A DNA stretch of 64,000 nt from Thalassobacillus sp. CUG 92003 (GCF_013618635.1 NZ_JABLSJ010000011.1:58700-122699), one strand, 5' to 3'; shown: positions 1 to 8,269, counted from the stretch's first letter. A program made the numbers and translations. Notes: generated by a model from the sequence alone, not told the origin.

Positions 1-130
1 ACCCTTCATTTTAAAAGTTACATTAATTATAGTTAATTATCTGTATATTTCCACACTTTCGACAAAAATAGTGAAAATAAAACCGTACATCTGTTTGTAT
101 CACTAACAGAAACCGCTGTATTATGCCTCA
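1..130. other. Intergenic, no gene seen
   Basis: AT-rich stretch downstream of the molybdate transporter genes, up to the window edge. No open reading frame with a ribosome binding site, no clear hairpin terminator and no RNA signature were found here. Confidence 0.5.
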
Positions 131-757
131 TTACCAGCCTGTGCTATTCATCTTTCCATCCTTTATTTCAAGGATTCGATCCCCTAACTTAACGGCTTCC
201 TGATAATCATGGGTTACGAGAACAATGGGAATCTCCCAGATTTGGTAGAGTCGCAAAAGTTCCTGATGGCACTGTTCGCGAGTCGCTTCATCCAATGCGG
301 AGAAAGGTTCGTCCAATAAGAGCACAGAAGGTTGAGTAGCCAGCGCCCTTGCTAAAGCAACCCGCTGTTTTTCACCTCCTGAAATCTGCTTTGGATAATG
401 GCTTAAAATAGGTTCAATGCCCATGACGTTAACAAGCTGATCAACAAGTCGGCTATCCTTTCTTCCATAGTTGATGTTTTTTTCAATAGTCATGTGAGGG
501 AATAAAGCGTAATCCTGAAAGAGATAACCAATGTGTCTATTTTGGACAGGGGTAGGCTTTTGGTCGTTGCCGTATAATGCGCTGCCATTCAGCATAATCG
601 TCCCGCTATCAGGATGTGTTAAACCAGCGATACAGTTTAAAATTGTGGTTTTCCCTGCTCCTGAAGGGCCGAATAATATTACAATTTCATTATTCACTAC
701 AAATTGGACATCTATTGAGATCATAGGTAGTCTTTTTTTTATATCCAAATGAAGCAT
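131..757 (-). CDS. modC: Molybdate ABC transporter, ATP-binding protein (short ModC)
   Basis: ATPase that powers molybdate import with ModB. From the chosen start (208 aa) the Walker A GPSGAGKTT lies at about residues 30-38, the Q-loop follows in LFQDYALFPH, the ABC signature SGGEKQR is near residue 125 and Walker B LLLDEP near 150. The start at 757 is preferred because GGGAGG sits just upstream; an in-frame ATG at 823 would overlap modB. It is last in a modA-modB-modC operon, 23 bp after modB. Typical ModC proteins are about 350 aa with a C-terminal MOP/TOBE molybdate-binding domain, which is absent here, so oxyanion feedback through that domain is not expected. Confidence 0.85.
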   Translation of the reverse strand: MLHLDIKKRLPMISIDVQFVVNNEIVILFGPSGAGKTTILNCIAGLTHPDSGTIMLNGSALYGNDQKPTPVQNRHIGYLFQDYALFPHMTIEKNINYGRKDSRLVDQLVNVMGIEPILSHYPKQISGGEKQRVALARALATQPSVLLLDEPFSALDEATREQCHQELLRLYQIWEIPIVLVTHDYQEAVKLGDRILEIKDGKMNSTGW

Positions 758-780
758 ACATACGCCTCCCGCATCAACCG

Positions 781-1446
781 TTATACTTTCATAATGGTAC
801 GTTTGCTCCACCAATTCAGCCACATTATAGCGCTGAACCCGAGCACGACAATAATGATGACCCAGACGATTGCCGTCTCACGCCTGCCTGATTCCACGGC
901 AAAGTAAATCGCGAGTGGAATGGTTTCCGTTTTGTTCGGAATGTAGCCGGCTACCATCAACGTTGCACCAAACTCTCCGAGCGCCCGGGCAAACGTTAGC
1001 ACAAGACCCGCCAGCAAGCCTGGCCAAGCTAACGGAAAGGAAATCGTCCAAAACACTTTGAATTTTGAAGCCCCCATGGTAAGGGCTGCATTCTCAAGAT
1101 TACCGTCATAATTTTGGAAAGCAGCTGAAGCGCTTTGGTACATTAATGGAAAGGAAACGACTGTTGCAGCGAGGACGGCGCCCATCCACGTAAACACCAC
1201 TTGAAGATCGAACCAATTCAGCAGGACCTTTCCGATTATTCCATTTTGTCCAAACACATACAGTAAACCGAAGCCGACAACTGTCGGAGGGAGCACTAAA
1301 GGCAACATGATCAGAGACTCTAAAATCCCTTTTCCCCGAAAGTTTTTTCGCGCCAGTACCCTCGCGAGTACGACACCCACTGTAAACACAAAGATGGTGG
1401 CGATGCCTGCTATTTTCAATGATAAGTAAAACGGAGTAAAATTCAT
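781..1446 (-). CDS. modB: Molybdate ABC transporter permease ModB
   Basis: Integral membrane permease of the molybdate importer (221 aa). About five to six hydrophobic helices are visible. The cytoplasmic EAA loop that docks to the ATPase is recognisable near residue 160 as ALGEFGATLMVAGYIP, a signature of the molybdate/sulfate/tungstate permease family. The gene lies between modA and modC with 17- and 23-bp gaps, so the three are probably one transcript. Tungstate specificity cannot be excluded from sequence, but the ModA partner favours molybdate. Confidence 0.88.
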   Translation of the reverse strand: MNFTPFYLSLKIAGIATIFVFTVGVVLARVLARKNFRGKGILESLIMLPLVLPPTVVGFGLLYVFGQNGIIGKVLLNWFDLQVVFTWMGAVLAATVVSFPLMYQSASAAFQNYDGNLENAALTMGASKFKVFWTISFPLAWPGLLAGLVLTFARALGEFGATLMVAGYIPNKTETIPLAIYFAVESGRRETAIVWVIIIVVLGFSAIMWLNWWSKRTIMKV

Positions 1447-1463
1447 GACCTTGTACGACCACC

Positions 1464-2264
1464 TTATCCTTGCCCTGATGTGAACCCGTAATCAGAGAAA
1501 ATCTGTTGAGCTTCGGTTGATTGCAGATAATTGATAAACGTTTCAGCGTGTTCAGGAGCGTCACTACTTGCCGTAACCGCTCCAGGATATACAATAGGAG
1601 AATGCCAATCGGGGTTCGCATTATCAAGAACCGTCACTTTATCCGATTGGAGGGCATCACTTGAATAGACGAAACCTAACTGAACATTGCCTGATTCAAC
1701 ATACGTCACGACTTGACGCACATCTTTTCCGGATACAAACATTCCTTCAACATGCTGCCACTGCTCTAGTGTTTGCAAGCTTTCCTTCGTGTACTGACCA
1801 ACTGGAACACTCTCGGGATTTCCGATGGCTAACTGCACATCTTTCATTGATTCCAGGTTTTCAAATGTGGCACCTGTTGCCTCTCCAGCAGGCGCTATTA
1901 AAACAAGTCCGTTGTGAGCGAAATTGATACGCGTTTGTGGTGAAATAAGGTCATTTTCCTCCAAATTATTCATCCACTTCTGGTCCGCAGATAAAAAGAC
2001 ATCCGCTGGTGCACCCTGCTGGATCTGTCTAGATAAATTGCCTGAACCTCCAAAGTTAAATGTGAGGTCAATATGAGGGTGCTGGTCTTCGAAGTTCGTT
2101 TCCAGCTCATCCATTACATCGGTGAGACTGGCTGCGGCTGAAACCACTAATTCAGTTTCTTGTTCATTCGCCGGGGAATCTTTGGGCTCCTCAGCAAAGG
2201 GGATGCTCAGGCCGCATCCACTTAGAACGAGCAGTATAGCCAATATAAAACCTAATCCTCTCAT
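1464..2264 (-). CDS. modA: Molybdate-binding lipoprotein ModA
   Basis: Extracellular solute receptor of the molybdate ABC importer (266 aa). The start at 2264 is chosen because GGAGGGCTCC precedes it and because it gives a normal lipoprotein signal ending in the lipobox LVLSGCG, where the Cys would be lipidated. The mature part carries the ModA hallmarks VVSAAASLTDVMDEL, GGSGNLSRQI and APADVFLSAD. It is first in the modABC operon. No ModE site or molybdenum-cofactor riboswitch was recognised upstream. Confidence 0.9.
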   Translation of the reverse strand: MRGLGFILAILLVLSGCGLSIPFAEEPKDSPANEQETELVVSAAASLTDVMDELETNFEDQHPHIDLTFNFGGSGNLSRQIQQGAPADVFLSADQKWMNNLEENDLISPQTRINFAHNGLVLIAPAGEATGATFENLESMKDVQLAIGNPESVPVGQYTKESLQTLEQWQHVEGMFVSGKDVRQVVTYVESGNVQLGFVYSSDALQSDKVTVLDNANPDWHSPIVYPGAVTASSDAPEHAETFINYLQSTEAQQIFSDYGFTSGQG

Positions 2265-2365
2265 GATGGAGCCCTCCATTGTATGACTGTGCTTATCGGA
2301 TGTATGATGTAACTCAATTATAAGGAGCAGCTTCACGTTAGTAAATGGATACGGCTGCCTGGGCA

Positions 2366-2401
2366 CAAAAAAGCCGAGCCTGCGTCAGCAGTTTCTCGGC
2401 A
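2366..2401 (-). terminator. Rho-independent terminator of mscL
   Basis: Read on the minus strand, GCCGAG...CTCGGC forms a hairpin followed by a run of six T. It sits immediately downstream of the mscL stop codon. Confidence 0.75.
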
Positions 2402-2405
2402 TTGA

Positions 2406-2912
2406 TCATTTAATATTAGTCCGCATTTTTAAGCTAGCGGCTTTCCGTTTTTGGGGTTCAATTTCCTCTTCGATCAAGCGTGATGAACAGTTTGGGCAAA
2501 TAACGGCTCGCGTAGGAATGGGCGTACAGCAATAGGGACACTCTTTTTTGGTCATCGCTATAAGCGGGTCCTGGTCAGGCTTTTTCCACCGGTTCATTTG
2601 ACGAACTACGATAAACACTGCAAACAAGATGAGGACAAAGCGAATTGCGGACGTTATAAACAATCCGTAATTGATTGTAGCTGCCCCCGCATCTTTAGCT
2701 GCAGCTAATGATGCGTATTTTTCACTTCCAAGAATAATGTATAAATCAGAAAAATTCATCTTGGCTAGCAATAACCCTACCGGAGGCAGCAATATATCAG
2801 AGACAAGAGAATCAATTAAACCGCTGAAAGCAGCACCTAACACCATCCCTATCCCCATATCTGCTGCGCTTCCTTTGACAGCAAACAATCTGAATTCCTT
2901 GAGCAGCCCCAT
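2406..2912 (-). CDS. mscL: Large-conductance mechanosensitive channel MscL with C-terminal zinc ribbon
   Basis: Emergency osmotic release valve of the cytoplasmic membrane. The N-terminal amphipathic helix and TM1 read LLKEFRLFAVKGSAADMGIG, followed by the GAAFSGLIDSLVSDILLPP pore region, and TM2 lies near residues 85-105. At 168 aa it is longer than the usual 130-150 aa. The extra tail holds two CxxC pairs (CPYC at about 124 and CPNC at about 138), a probable zinc ribbon. Ribbon-tailed MscL proteins are known in other bacteria, so this is a variant and not a fusion artefact. AGAGGAGG precedes the start. Monocistronic with its own terminator. Confidence 0.9.
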   Translation of the reverse strand: MGLLKEFRLFAVKGSAADMGIGMVLGAAFSGLIDSLVSDILLPPVGLLLAKMNFSDLYIILGSEKYASLAAAKDAGAATINYGLFITSAIRFVLILFAVFIVVRQMNRWKKPDQDPLIAMTKKECPYCCTPIPTRAVICPNCSSRLIEEEIEPQKRKAASLKMRTNIK

Positions 2913-3073
2913 GAGGACCTCCTCTCATAACTTACTGTTAATCTACTCTATGAGAACGACCAAGTGGGCATGTCTAAAATCTACCATATTTTCATGACCT
3001 ACACGGGTTTCGGCAAATCACATAGTATGACTATACAGACTTTGTCTGACGAATAATAGAGAGGTAGCTGATC

Positions 3074-3367
3074 ATGAGAAGAAACCCTTATAACCAGAGG
3101 TGGTGCGTCTTCCCGGGTTATAATTGGTGCGGTCCAGGCTGCAGCGGTCCAGGGGCCCCCATAAACCGCTTAGACGCCTGCTGCCAAGCCCATGATGAAT
3201 GTTATAGAGTTTATGGTGATTATTGTTATTGTGATCGCATGATGTTACGTGCTGTAGCTCCCCTTATCACCCCCGAAACAAAAGAAGGACGTCATGCCAA
3301 AAAAGTTTATGACTACATGAGACTGCAATCCAAATTTACTTGCGCCTTCAGACGTCCACCTAATTGA
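3074..3367 (+). CDS. Phospholipase A2-like (parvovirus VP1-type) small protein
   Basis: A 97-residue cysteine-rich protein. YNWCGPGCSGPG at about residues 16-27 resembles the glycine-rich calcium loop of secreted PLA2, and DACCQAHDECY at about 34-44 supplies the catalytic His-Asp pair flanked by disulfide cysteines. The same arrangement is known from parvovirus VP1 and from small Bacillaceae proteins. It has no signal peptide, so it may be released on lysis or packed into the spore; this is inference. The following gene is a YjcZ-type sporulation peptide, which mildly supports a sporulation context. Enzymatic activity is not shown by the sequence. Confidence 0.7.
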   Translation: MRRNPYNQRWCVFPGYNWCGPGCSGPGAPINRLDACCQAHDECYRVYGDYCYCDRMMLRAVAPLITPETKEGRHAKKVYDYMRLQSKFTCAFRRPPN

Positions 3368-3476
3368 GAAGATTCCCAAAAACCGGGCGAATAACCAATC
3401 AATTATGACTCCCTGACATATACCATGGTGTAAGGGTATTTTCCCTTCTATCATATACAACAAGGAGATGAATGCA

Positions 3477-3590
3477 ATGTCTGGAGGATATGGATACGGT
3501 GGCGGCTTCGCCTTAATCGTCGTATTGTTCGTATTATTGATCATCGTTGGTGCTGGAGCGTTCGGTGGCAGAGGCTACGGTGGCTACTAA
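3477..3590 (+). CDS. YjcZ-family sporulation peptide (37 aa)
   Basis: Small open reading frame preceded by AAGGAGATG and ending before a strong terminator. The product starts [20 protein letters not shown] and continues with a hydrophobic stretch and a Gly/Tyr-rich end (GGRGYGGY). A glycine/tyrosine head, a single membrane helix and a GY-rich tail define the YjcZ/YjcM-like family of Bacillus small sporulation proteins. The role is unknown. A CATATACA motif around 3452 could be a mother-cell sigma -10 element, but the -35 is not convincing. Confidence 0.8.
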   Translation: MSGGYGYGGGFALIVVLFVLLIIVGAGAFGGRGYGGY

Positions 3591-3607
3591 GTAAATCACA
3601 TTAAAAT

Positions 3608-3645
3608 AAGCAGGCCACCTGAATGATGTTCAGGTGGCCTGCTTT
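3608..3645 (+). terminator. Terminator after the YjcZ-type gene
   Basis: A 16-bp perfect stem (AAGCAGGCCACCTGAA / TTCAGGTGGCCTGCTT) with a short loop starts about 18 bp after the stop codon. T residues are present but short on the plus strand, and the symmetrical A-rich upstream side may allow bidirectional use. Confidence 0.8.
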
Positions 3646-3695
3646 GTCATGTCTTTATATAAGCGGGTAATATGACGACCGCTGGCTTGCAGCGT

Positions 3696-3764
3696 TTATA
3701 ACATTGAAAGGATTGCCCCAATTACCACAATCGCTCCTATAATCATTAAAATAGTCCGAATCAC
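3696..3764 (-). CDS. Possible 22-aa hydrophobic peptide
   Basis: On the minus strand an AAAGGGTG ribosome binding site lies seven bases before a GTG that opens VIRTILMIIGAIVVIGAILSML. The product is almost entirely one membrane helix with a single Arg near the start. Very small one-helix peptides of this type are common in Bacillaceae and are usually unannotated. There is no homology evidence available here; the call rests on ribosome binding site, spacing and composition. The rest of the 3646-3966 interval holds nothing else recognisable. Confidence 0.4.
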   Translation of the reverse strand: MIRTILMIIGAIVVIGAILSML

Positions 3765-3966
3765 AATACTTCACCCTTTCTCCACTTGATTTTAGTTATT
3801 GAATTCCTTTTTTCAATGAACGCTAAACATGCCCGCCAAAAGAAAAATAAATTGGGGGGGGACTACCCTTTAATTTTGAATTTTTTATGAAACCTATTAT
3901 GAAGTGCCCAACTTTAATGAAGACATGTTACGATTGGCATACATATTCATTAAGAGAGGGTTTCCT

Positions 3967-4560
3967 ATGCACAAAAAAAAACGATTTCTATTTACTATCT
4001 TACCCATCTTCAGTTTACTTATTATACTGTCCGCCTGTGGGCAGCAAGAACTTGAAGACCCGTTAGGCTGGGAAGTGAATGCGTTTGAGTATACCACTCA
4101 ATCAAATGAACAGCTTTCCTTAGCGGATATGGAGGGGGAAGTTTGGCTTGCCGATTTCATTTTCACCTCGTGCAATACAGTCTGTCCGCCTATGACACGT
4201 AATATGGCCAAGCTGCAAAAGCAACTTGAAGAGGAAGGTCTTGATGTTAAAATCGTCTCCTTCAGCGTTGATCCAGAAGTCGATACACCAGAAAAACTTC
4301 AGTCGTTCGCTGAAAAGCATGGTGCAGATTTATCTAATTGGTCATTTTTGACAGGCTATGAGATGGAAGACATTAAAACGTTTGCTGAGGACAGCTTCAA
4401 AACCCCCGTATCCAAACCTGAGGGTGAAGATCAAGTCACTCATGGGACGTCTTTCTACCTTATTGACCAAAATGGTGTCGTTCAAAAGCGATATAACGGA
4501 AATAAGGATGTCCCTTATGAACAAATCGTAGAAGGTGCCAAGATTACCGCCAATCAATAA
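3967..4560 (+). CDS. Sco1/SenC-type copper-binding lipoprotein
   Basis: Membrane-anchored thioredoxin-fold protein of the SCO family (197 aa from the chosen start), which delivers copper to the CuA centre of cytochrome c oxidase or acts as a thiol reductase. The start at 3967 follows AGAGAGGG and gives a lipoprotein signal ending ILSACG. The metal-binding CxxxC is seen as CNTVCPP near residue 65, and the distal copper-ligand histidine lies in THGTSFYL near residue 155. No oxidase genes are adjacent, so it acts in trans. It ends at its own terminator. Confidence 0.9.
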   Translation: MHKKKRFLFTILPIFSLLIILSACGQQELEDPLGWEVNAFEYTTQSNEQLSLADMEGEVWLADFIFTSCNTVCPPMTRNMAKLQKQLEEEGLDVKIVSFSVDPEVDTPEKLQSFAEKHGADLSNWSFLTGYEMEDIKTFAEDSFKTPVSKPEGEDQVTHGTSFYLIDQNGVVQKRYNGNKDVPYEQIVEGAKITANQ

Positions 4561-4567
4561 ACACTTA

Positions 4568-4600
4568 AAACCCGAGCCGTTCACTGCGGCTCGGGCTTTT
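4568..4600 (+). terminator. Terminator of the Sco gene
   Basis: CCCGAGCCG...CGGCTCGGG stem followed by TTTT, immediately after the stop codon. Confidence 0.8.
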
Positions 4601-4635
4601 AGCGGGTTAACACTTTATTATTATTAGGGGGATTT

Positions 4636-5298
4636 TCATTTTTCTTTCTTGGACACTAACTCCGATTCCACAATATAGCGATCCGGGGCAGGACCGATAA
4701 AGTCAAAAGGATAACATGTCGTCAACGTTAAAGTCGGTTTATTTTTACTCACAATGACCGAACGATCTTTGCGGTCAGTAATCCAAATTTTTCTGATTTG
4801 GTATTCATAAACAGTTCCATCATAAGTGACATAGAGGTAATCGCCTTCAGTTACATCGCGGAGTTTATTAAACACCGTATCCCGATGCCCTGAAAGGACT
4901 ACATGTCCTTGACGATCCGGCGTGACTGTCCATTTGCTATCATGAAGACCCACGCCCTGCTTCAGCGTATCTTCACCCGTCCCCCAGAAGATATCATATT
5001 GATAGCCGATCCGGGGGATAGCGAGCTGTCCTACCTTCTCGCCCACGTCAGGCGCCTTTTCGGGCTCCTTCTTTGGAGTGTGTTTCTGTTTTTCTTGCGG
5101 TTTTTGTACTTTGACGGCATCCCCATTTGTTTCAAGGTTTATAGATGCCTGCTTCTCTTGATTATCCCACCCTGTGTGATCTTGCCTTGTTTGCTCGGGC
5201 TCGTAATCAGCGGACTCGCTCTGAGCCATTATTGAATACCCGCTCCAGCCAAGTGTGATACCACCCAGGAGGATAAGGAATAATCCAATACGTTTCAT
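4636..5298 (-). CDS. Class D sortase
   Basis: Transpeptidase that covalently anchors a surface protein to peptidoglycan (220 aa). An N-terminal uncleaved signal/anchor helix (GLFLILLGGITLGWSGYSIM) is followed by a charged, proline-rich linker and the sortase beta-barrel. The catalytic triad is visible as His in LSGHRDTVF, Cys in LTLTTCYPF and Arg in APDRYIVES. It lies 13 bp downstream of a gene for a secreted acidic protein ending in an MPDTA sorting signal, its probable dedicated substrate. Class D sortases usually recognise LPNTA, so the Met in first place is unusual. Confidence 0.88.
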   Translation of the reverse strand: MKRIGLFLILLGGITLGWSGYSIMAQSESADYEPEQTRQDHTGWDNQEKQASINLETNGDAVKVQKPQEKQKHTPKKEPEKAPDVGEKVGQLAIPRIGYQYDIFWGTGEDTLKQGVGLHDSKWTVTPDRQGHVVLSGHRDTVFNKLRDVTEGDYLYVTYDGTVYEYQIRKIWITDRKDRSVIVSKNKPTLTLTTCYPFDFIGPAPDRYIVESELVSKKEK

Positions 5299-5311
5299 AC
5301 ACGCATCTCCA

Positions 5312-5893
5312 TTAGGCTGCTGAGCGTTTTCTAAAGAAAGTCAACCCAAAGCCCATCACGATCATCAAAGCACCAAGGCTCATGACAAGCGGCAATGATG
5401 TTGCGGTATCCGGCATTTCGCCGCCCTCACTGCCAATTTTATCGTTACGGTCTTCCATCATCCATTGGCCATCTTCGTATTTATACTCGACGGTTAACGT
5501 GTAATCATCGCGCAATTGGTTGCTGCCGGATTGTGTCAACATATAGTGGTTATCACTTTTTGCTTCCAATTCATAATCCTGATCGGTCTGAACCATAAGA
5601 GGTCCGTCTTTTTCTTCAATGTAAAGATTTCCATCTTCTTCATAATAATAATTTTCCACGTAATAGTTGGCTAGAGAATCCGTCATGATCTCAGCTAATT
5701 TGTTTTTCAAGCCTGCTTTGGAATCAAAATTCTTAACTTGCAGGTTAGAATCTGTCTCTTGAATGACCCAATTTTCAAATTTCTGTTCGAGCTCATCTAC
5801 GGGCGGCTCTCCATGATTGTCTGCAAAAACTTGGCTGGAAAAGCTGAAAGCCAGCAGCACCCCTAGGGTAATTGACATGAACTTCTTTAACAT
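5312..5893 (-). CDS. Processed acidic surface protein, sortase substrate
   Basis: Secreted protein of 193 aa with an N-terminal signal peptide cut near SQVFADN, an acidic globular part, and a C-terminal sorting signal: MPDTA at about residue 160, a 20-residue hydrophobic helix, and the basic tail RKRSAA. This layout matches the family of acidic Bacillaceae surface proteins with an LPXTA-type signal encoded next to a class D sortase. The first residue of the signal is Met, not Leu. AAGGAGG precedes the start. Function on the cell surface or spore envelope is unknown. Confidence 0.8.
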   Translation of the reverse strand: MLKKFMSITLGVLLAFSFSSQVFADNHGEPPVDELEQKFENWVIQETDSNLQVKNFDSKAGLKNKLAEIMTDSLANYYVENYYYEEDGNLYIEEKDGPLMVQTDQDYELEAKSDNHYMLTQSGSNQLRDDYTLTVEYKYEDGQWMMEDRNDKIGSEGGEMPDTATSLPLVMSLGALMIVMGFGLTFFRKRSAA

Positions 5894-5909
5894 ACTATAA
5901 CCTCCTTAA

Positions 5910-5939
5910 AATGTGATGTACCCATTTGACGATCACATT
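5910..5939. promoter_or_regulatory. Inverted repeat upstream of the acidic surface protein gene
   Basis: AATGTGAT and ATCACATT form an exact 8-bp inverted repeat with a 14-bp spacer, lying just before the ribosome binding site of the surface-protein/sortase operon. It could be a repressor site or an mRNA hairpin; the protein that would bind is not known. Confidence 0.35.
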
Positions 5940-5994
5940 GAAGGAAGGTCCCAAAAATCGTGCAATTTTTTCTCATTTTTTCATAATCTTCCTG

Positions 5995-7476
5995 TTATTT
6001 CGACCTCATCTGGACTTCATAAGCGGCACGAATCCCCGACTCCACGGCTCCTTCGATCCAGCCGTGAAATTCGGACGTGTGCTCACCTGCAAAATGGACA
6101 CGTCCTTCAGGCTGGTGTACGGCCTCCGCTAAATCAGTCTCTTGATTCGGCGTATACAAAGTGAAGCAACCAGCGGAAAAGGGATTTTGGCTCCAATTAA
6201 ATGATGCGCCCTGTAAAAACGAGGCATAAACCTGATTGCCATACATTTTGGCTAGGCTGTTTAACACCTCACGAATTTGTTCCTCTACAGGTAAACTGTT
6301 CCAAAGTAAAGCGTTCTGTCCCCAGCTATAGCTCGCGAGCAGCACCCCGGGACCTTTTTCTCCTATACCGTGGCTGGGCGGATATATGAACCGTATCGGC
6401 TCGTCAGACGTAATGTTCCCGATAGCCGCCTTTTCCCAAAATTTATCACGAAATTCAATCCCTATTTTGACGGAGGGGACGTAATTCAACTCGCGGATGG
6501 CTTTCCATTTTTTAAATGAAAAAGAATCAAACGGCACGACATCGACGTATTGGAACACTGAATAGGGAAGCGTAACAATGGCCGCATCAGCTTCAAAAGC
6601 ATAATTCTTCCCTGTTCCTGTTTCGCGAGTGTACATGGTTACGCTATCTTTTGCCTGTTCCAACCTCGTTACCTTTTGGCCGCATAAAATATTCTCTTTC
6701 AATAGGGGCAAAAAAGATAACGGCAATTGATCGTTGCCGCCTGTTATTTCATAAAATTTCAATTCTTCATTAAATATGGTGCTGACGATATCCAATAAAA
6801 TATCAACGAATGAAAATTCTGGGAACCCTTCTATGCCAAGAATAACTTTGATCATACGAATCGCATTGGGAGATAGGGAAGGACCTATGGGGTTAAACCT
6901 CAAGAAATTATCAAACGAATACCTATCAAAATTCTTCCTTAATAATGCTTTTTGTTCTTCTGAGGAGTTATTATAAAGATCGATGAACGGCTGGACCGCA
7001 GCCAGGAAAAGCTCACTCGCCGTCTTGCCTTGTTCTTCGGGCGGGAGAGGGTAATCAAGTAAATCAGGGTTCTCTTCATACTGTGATACATAAGCCTGAA
7101 TACCGTTAACGACCAACATATCTTCCGGGGTCGTGTTTCGAAATACGTTAGTCGGGAGATTGAACTTTTTAATGTATTCAAATACGAGTTTGTGCGTATC
7201 TGGAATACGCATCGCCCCCATATCAAGATAATTACCTGCTGTGAATGGCTGGCGCAACGTGAAAATGCGCCCGCCTATACGTTGGTTCCCTTCTAATAGT
7301 GTGACGTGGTGCCCGGCTTCCTTAAGCAGCGAGCCGGCGATCAGACCTGCCATCCCTGCCCCTGCGATGACGATGCGTTTGGGTCCAGTTCCGGGTGGCA
7401 AACCGTTTCGGATTATAGCCAGTTTGTCATCCGGATACGAAAGTTCGGCATACTCCGTTTCGCGTGTGTCATACAT
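5995..7476 (-). CDS. Flavin monoamine oxidase / L-amino acid oxidase family protein
   Basis: FAD-dependent amine or amino-acid oxidase of 493 aa. The dinucleotide-binding motif VIAGAGMAGL lies near residue 38 and is followed by the family sequence LLEGNQRIGGRI. A C-terminal FAD-binding stretch reads VHFAGEHTSEFHGWIEGAVESG, typical of this amine oxidase family. The start at 7476 is chosen because GGGAGGTGG precedes it; the upstream ATG at 7497 has no ribosome binding site. Substrate cannot be told from sequence. It stands alone between the sortase locus and a regulator/membrane-protein pair. Confidence 0.85.
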   Translation of the reverse strand: MYDTRETEYAELSYPDDKLAIIRNGLPPGTGPKRIVIAGAGMAGLIAGSLLKEAGHHVTLLEGNQRIGGRIFTLRQPFTAGNYLDMGAMRIPDTHKLVFEYIKKFNLPTNVFRNTTPEDMLVVNGIQAYVSQYEENPDLLDYPLPPEEQGKTASELFLAAVQPFIDLYNNSSEEQKALLRKNFDRYSFDNFLRFNPIGPSLSPNAIRMIKVILGIEGFPEFSFVDILLDIVSTIFNEELKFYEITGGNDQLPLSFLPLLKENILCGQKVTRLEQAKDSVTMYTRETGTGKNYAFEADAAIVTLPYSVFQYVDVVPFDSFSFKKWKAIRELNYVPSVKIGIEFRDKFWEKAAIGNITSDEPIRFIYPPSHGIGEKGPGVLLASYSWGQNALLWNSLPVEEQIREVLNSLAKMYGNQVYASFLQGASFNWSQNPFSAGCFTLYTPNQETDLAEAVHQPEGRVHFAGEHTSEFHGWIEGAVESGIRAAYEVQMRSK

Positions 7477-7570
7477 CACGCCACCTCCCTTTACCATAAT
7501 ACGTAAAAGGGAAATCCGGTATTCAATGTTATAGTAGCCTGCCCCTTATTAAACGTCTTTTAGTGTCAGC

Positions 7571-8038
7571 TTAAGCTGTTTTCCAGGAGATAAAGAAAAC
7601 CAAAGATTGAATAAGCGGCAACAATAGCAACACCATAATCGGATAATAAGGGATTAATTCTGAGACAAACGGGTAAACAAACATTAGTACTGTAACCAGG
7701 GGAAAACCATACCACATGGCAATATAAGCGTTCCGGCACGCTTCCCCTGTAATGTGGCGTTCTCGTTCATCAGCTTCTTCCAACTCTGGAGGCAGAAAGA
7801 AAGCTTTCGTCCAAGAGTGATGCGTTTTTCGTTTTTTCAGGAAGGTCATCGTGCTGAGCACTCCAATTACGACTAACGCTGCTAAGATAGGCGTTACTGT
7901 AATTGTAATGCCCAATGATGACTGAGGATTATGAAACGCATCGGCAAGCTGTACAAATCCGTCGAACATCGCAATCATAGACCAGCCGAAGAGCACAATA
8001 AACGTAGTGGAAGCAAACGCTTTAAACCCGATTTTCAT
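7571..8038 (-). CDS. Hypothetical four-helix membrane protein, partner of XRE regulator
   Basis: A 155-residue protein with four hydrophobic segments: about 5-25, 40-60, 95-115 and 125-150. The start at 8038 follows GGAGG with six-base spacing and overlaps the end of the upstream regulator by 17 bp, so translation is probably coupled. Pairs of a short XRE regulator with a small membrane protein of this kind are frequent in Bacillaceae and the membrane partner may modulate the regulator, but this is inference. I do not recognise the family with certainty. Confidence 0.65.
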   Translation of the reverse strand: MKIGFKAFASTTFIVLFGWSMIAMFDGFVQLADAFHNPQSSLGITITVTPILAALVVIGVLSTMTFLKKRKTHHSWTKAFFLPPELEEADERERHITGEACRNAYIAMWYGFPLVTVLMFVYPFVSELIPYYPIMVLLLLPLIQSLVFFISWKTA

Positions 8039-8252
8039 AGTTTTCCTCCCGAGTAAATATTTTTTCAATACGACATTCAAATACATCTGAAATATTCATC
8101 GCCAGCAGTAATGACGGCACATAGTCCCCTTTTTCCAAGGCGGCAATCGTCTGTCGTGTTACACCTACAGCTTTGGCTAGATCGGCTTGTGATAAATTAT
8201 GTTTAGCTCTTAATTCTTTTACACGATTAATCAGCATAGGGGAAATCATCAC
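8022..8252 (-). CDS. Small XRE-family transcriptional regulator
   Basis: DNA-binding protein of 76 aa made almost entirely of one helix-turn-helix domain: LSQADLAKAVGVTRQTIAAL is the HTH with recognition helix, and the tail FECRIEKIFTREE matches the short YozG-like class of regulators. Two possible starts exist: GTG at 8252 and ATG at 8249. It overlaps the downstream membrane-protein gene. A good promoter lies upstream and contains the near-palindrome ACTATACAATATAGT, a plausible autoregulatory operator. Confidence 0.8.
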   Translation of the reverse strand: MMISPMLINRVKELRAKHNLSQADLAKAVGVTRQTIAALEKGDYVPSLLLAMNISDVFECRIEKIFTREENYENRV

Positions 8253-8269
8253 TTTCTAAAATTTACTAT

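Noticed and set aside
1106..1627. Long minus-strand frame overlapping modB and modA
   Set aside because: It is antisense-frame shadow of two clear mod genes with no ribosome binding site and odd composition.
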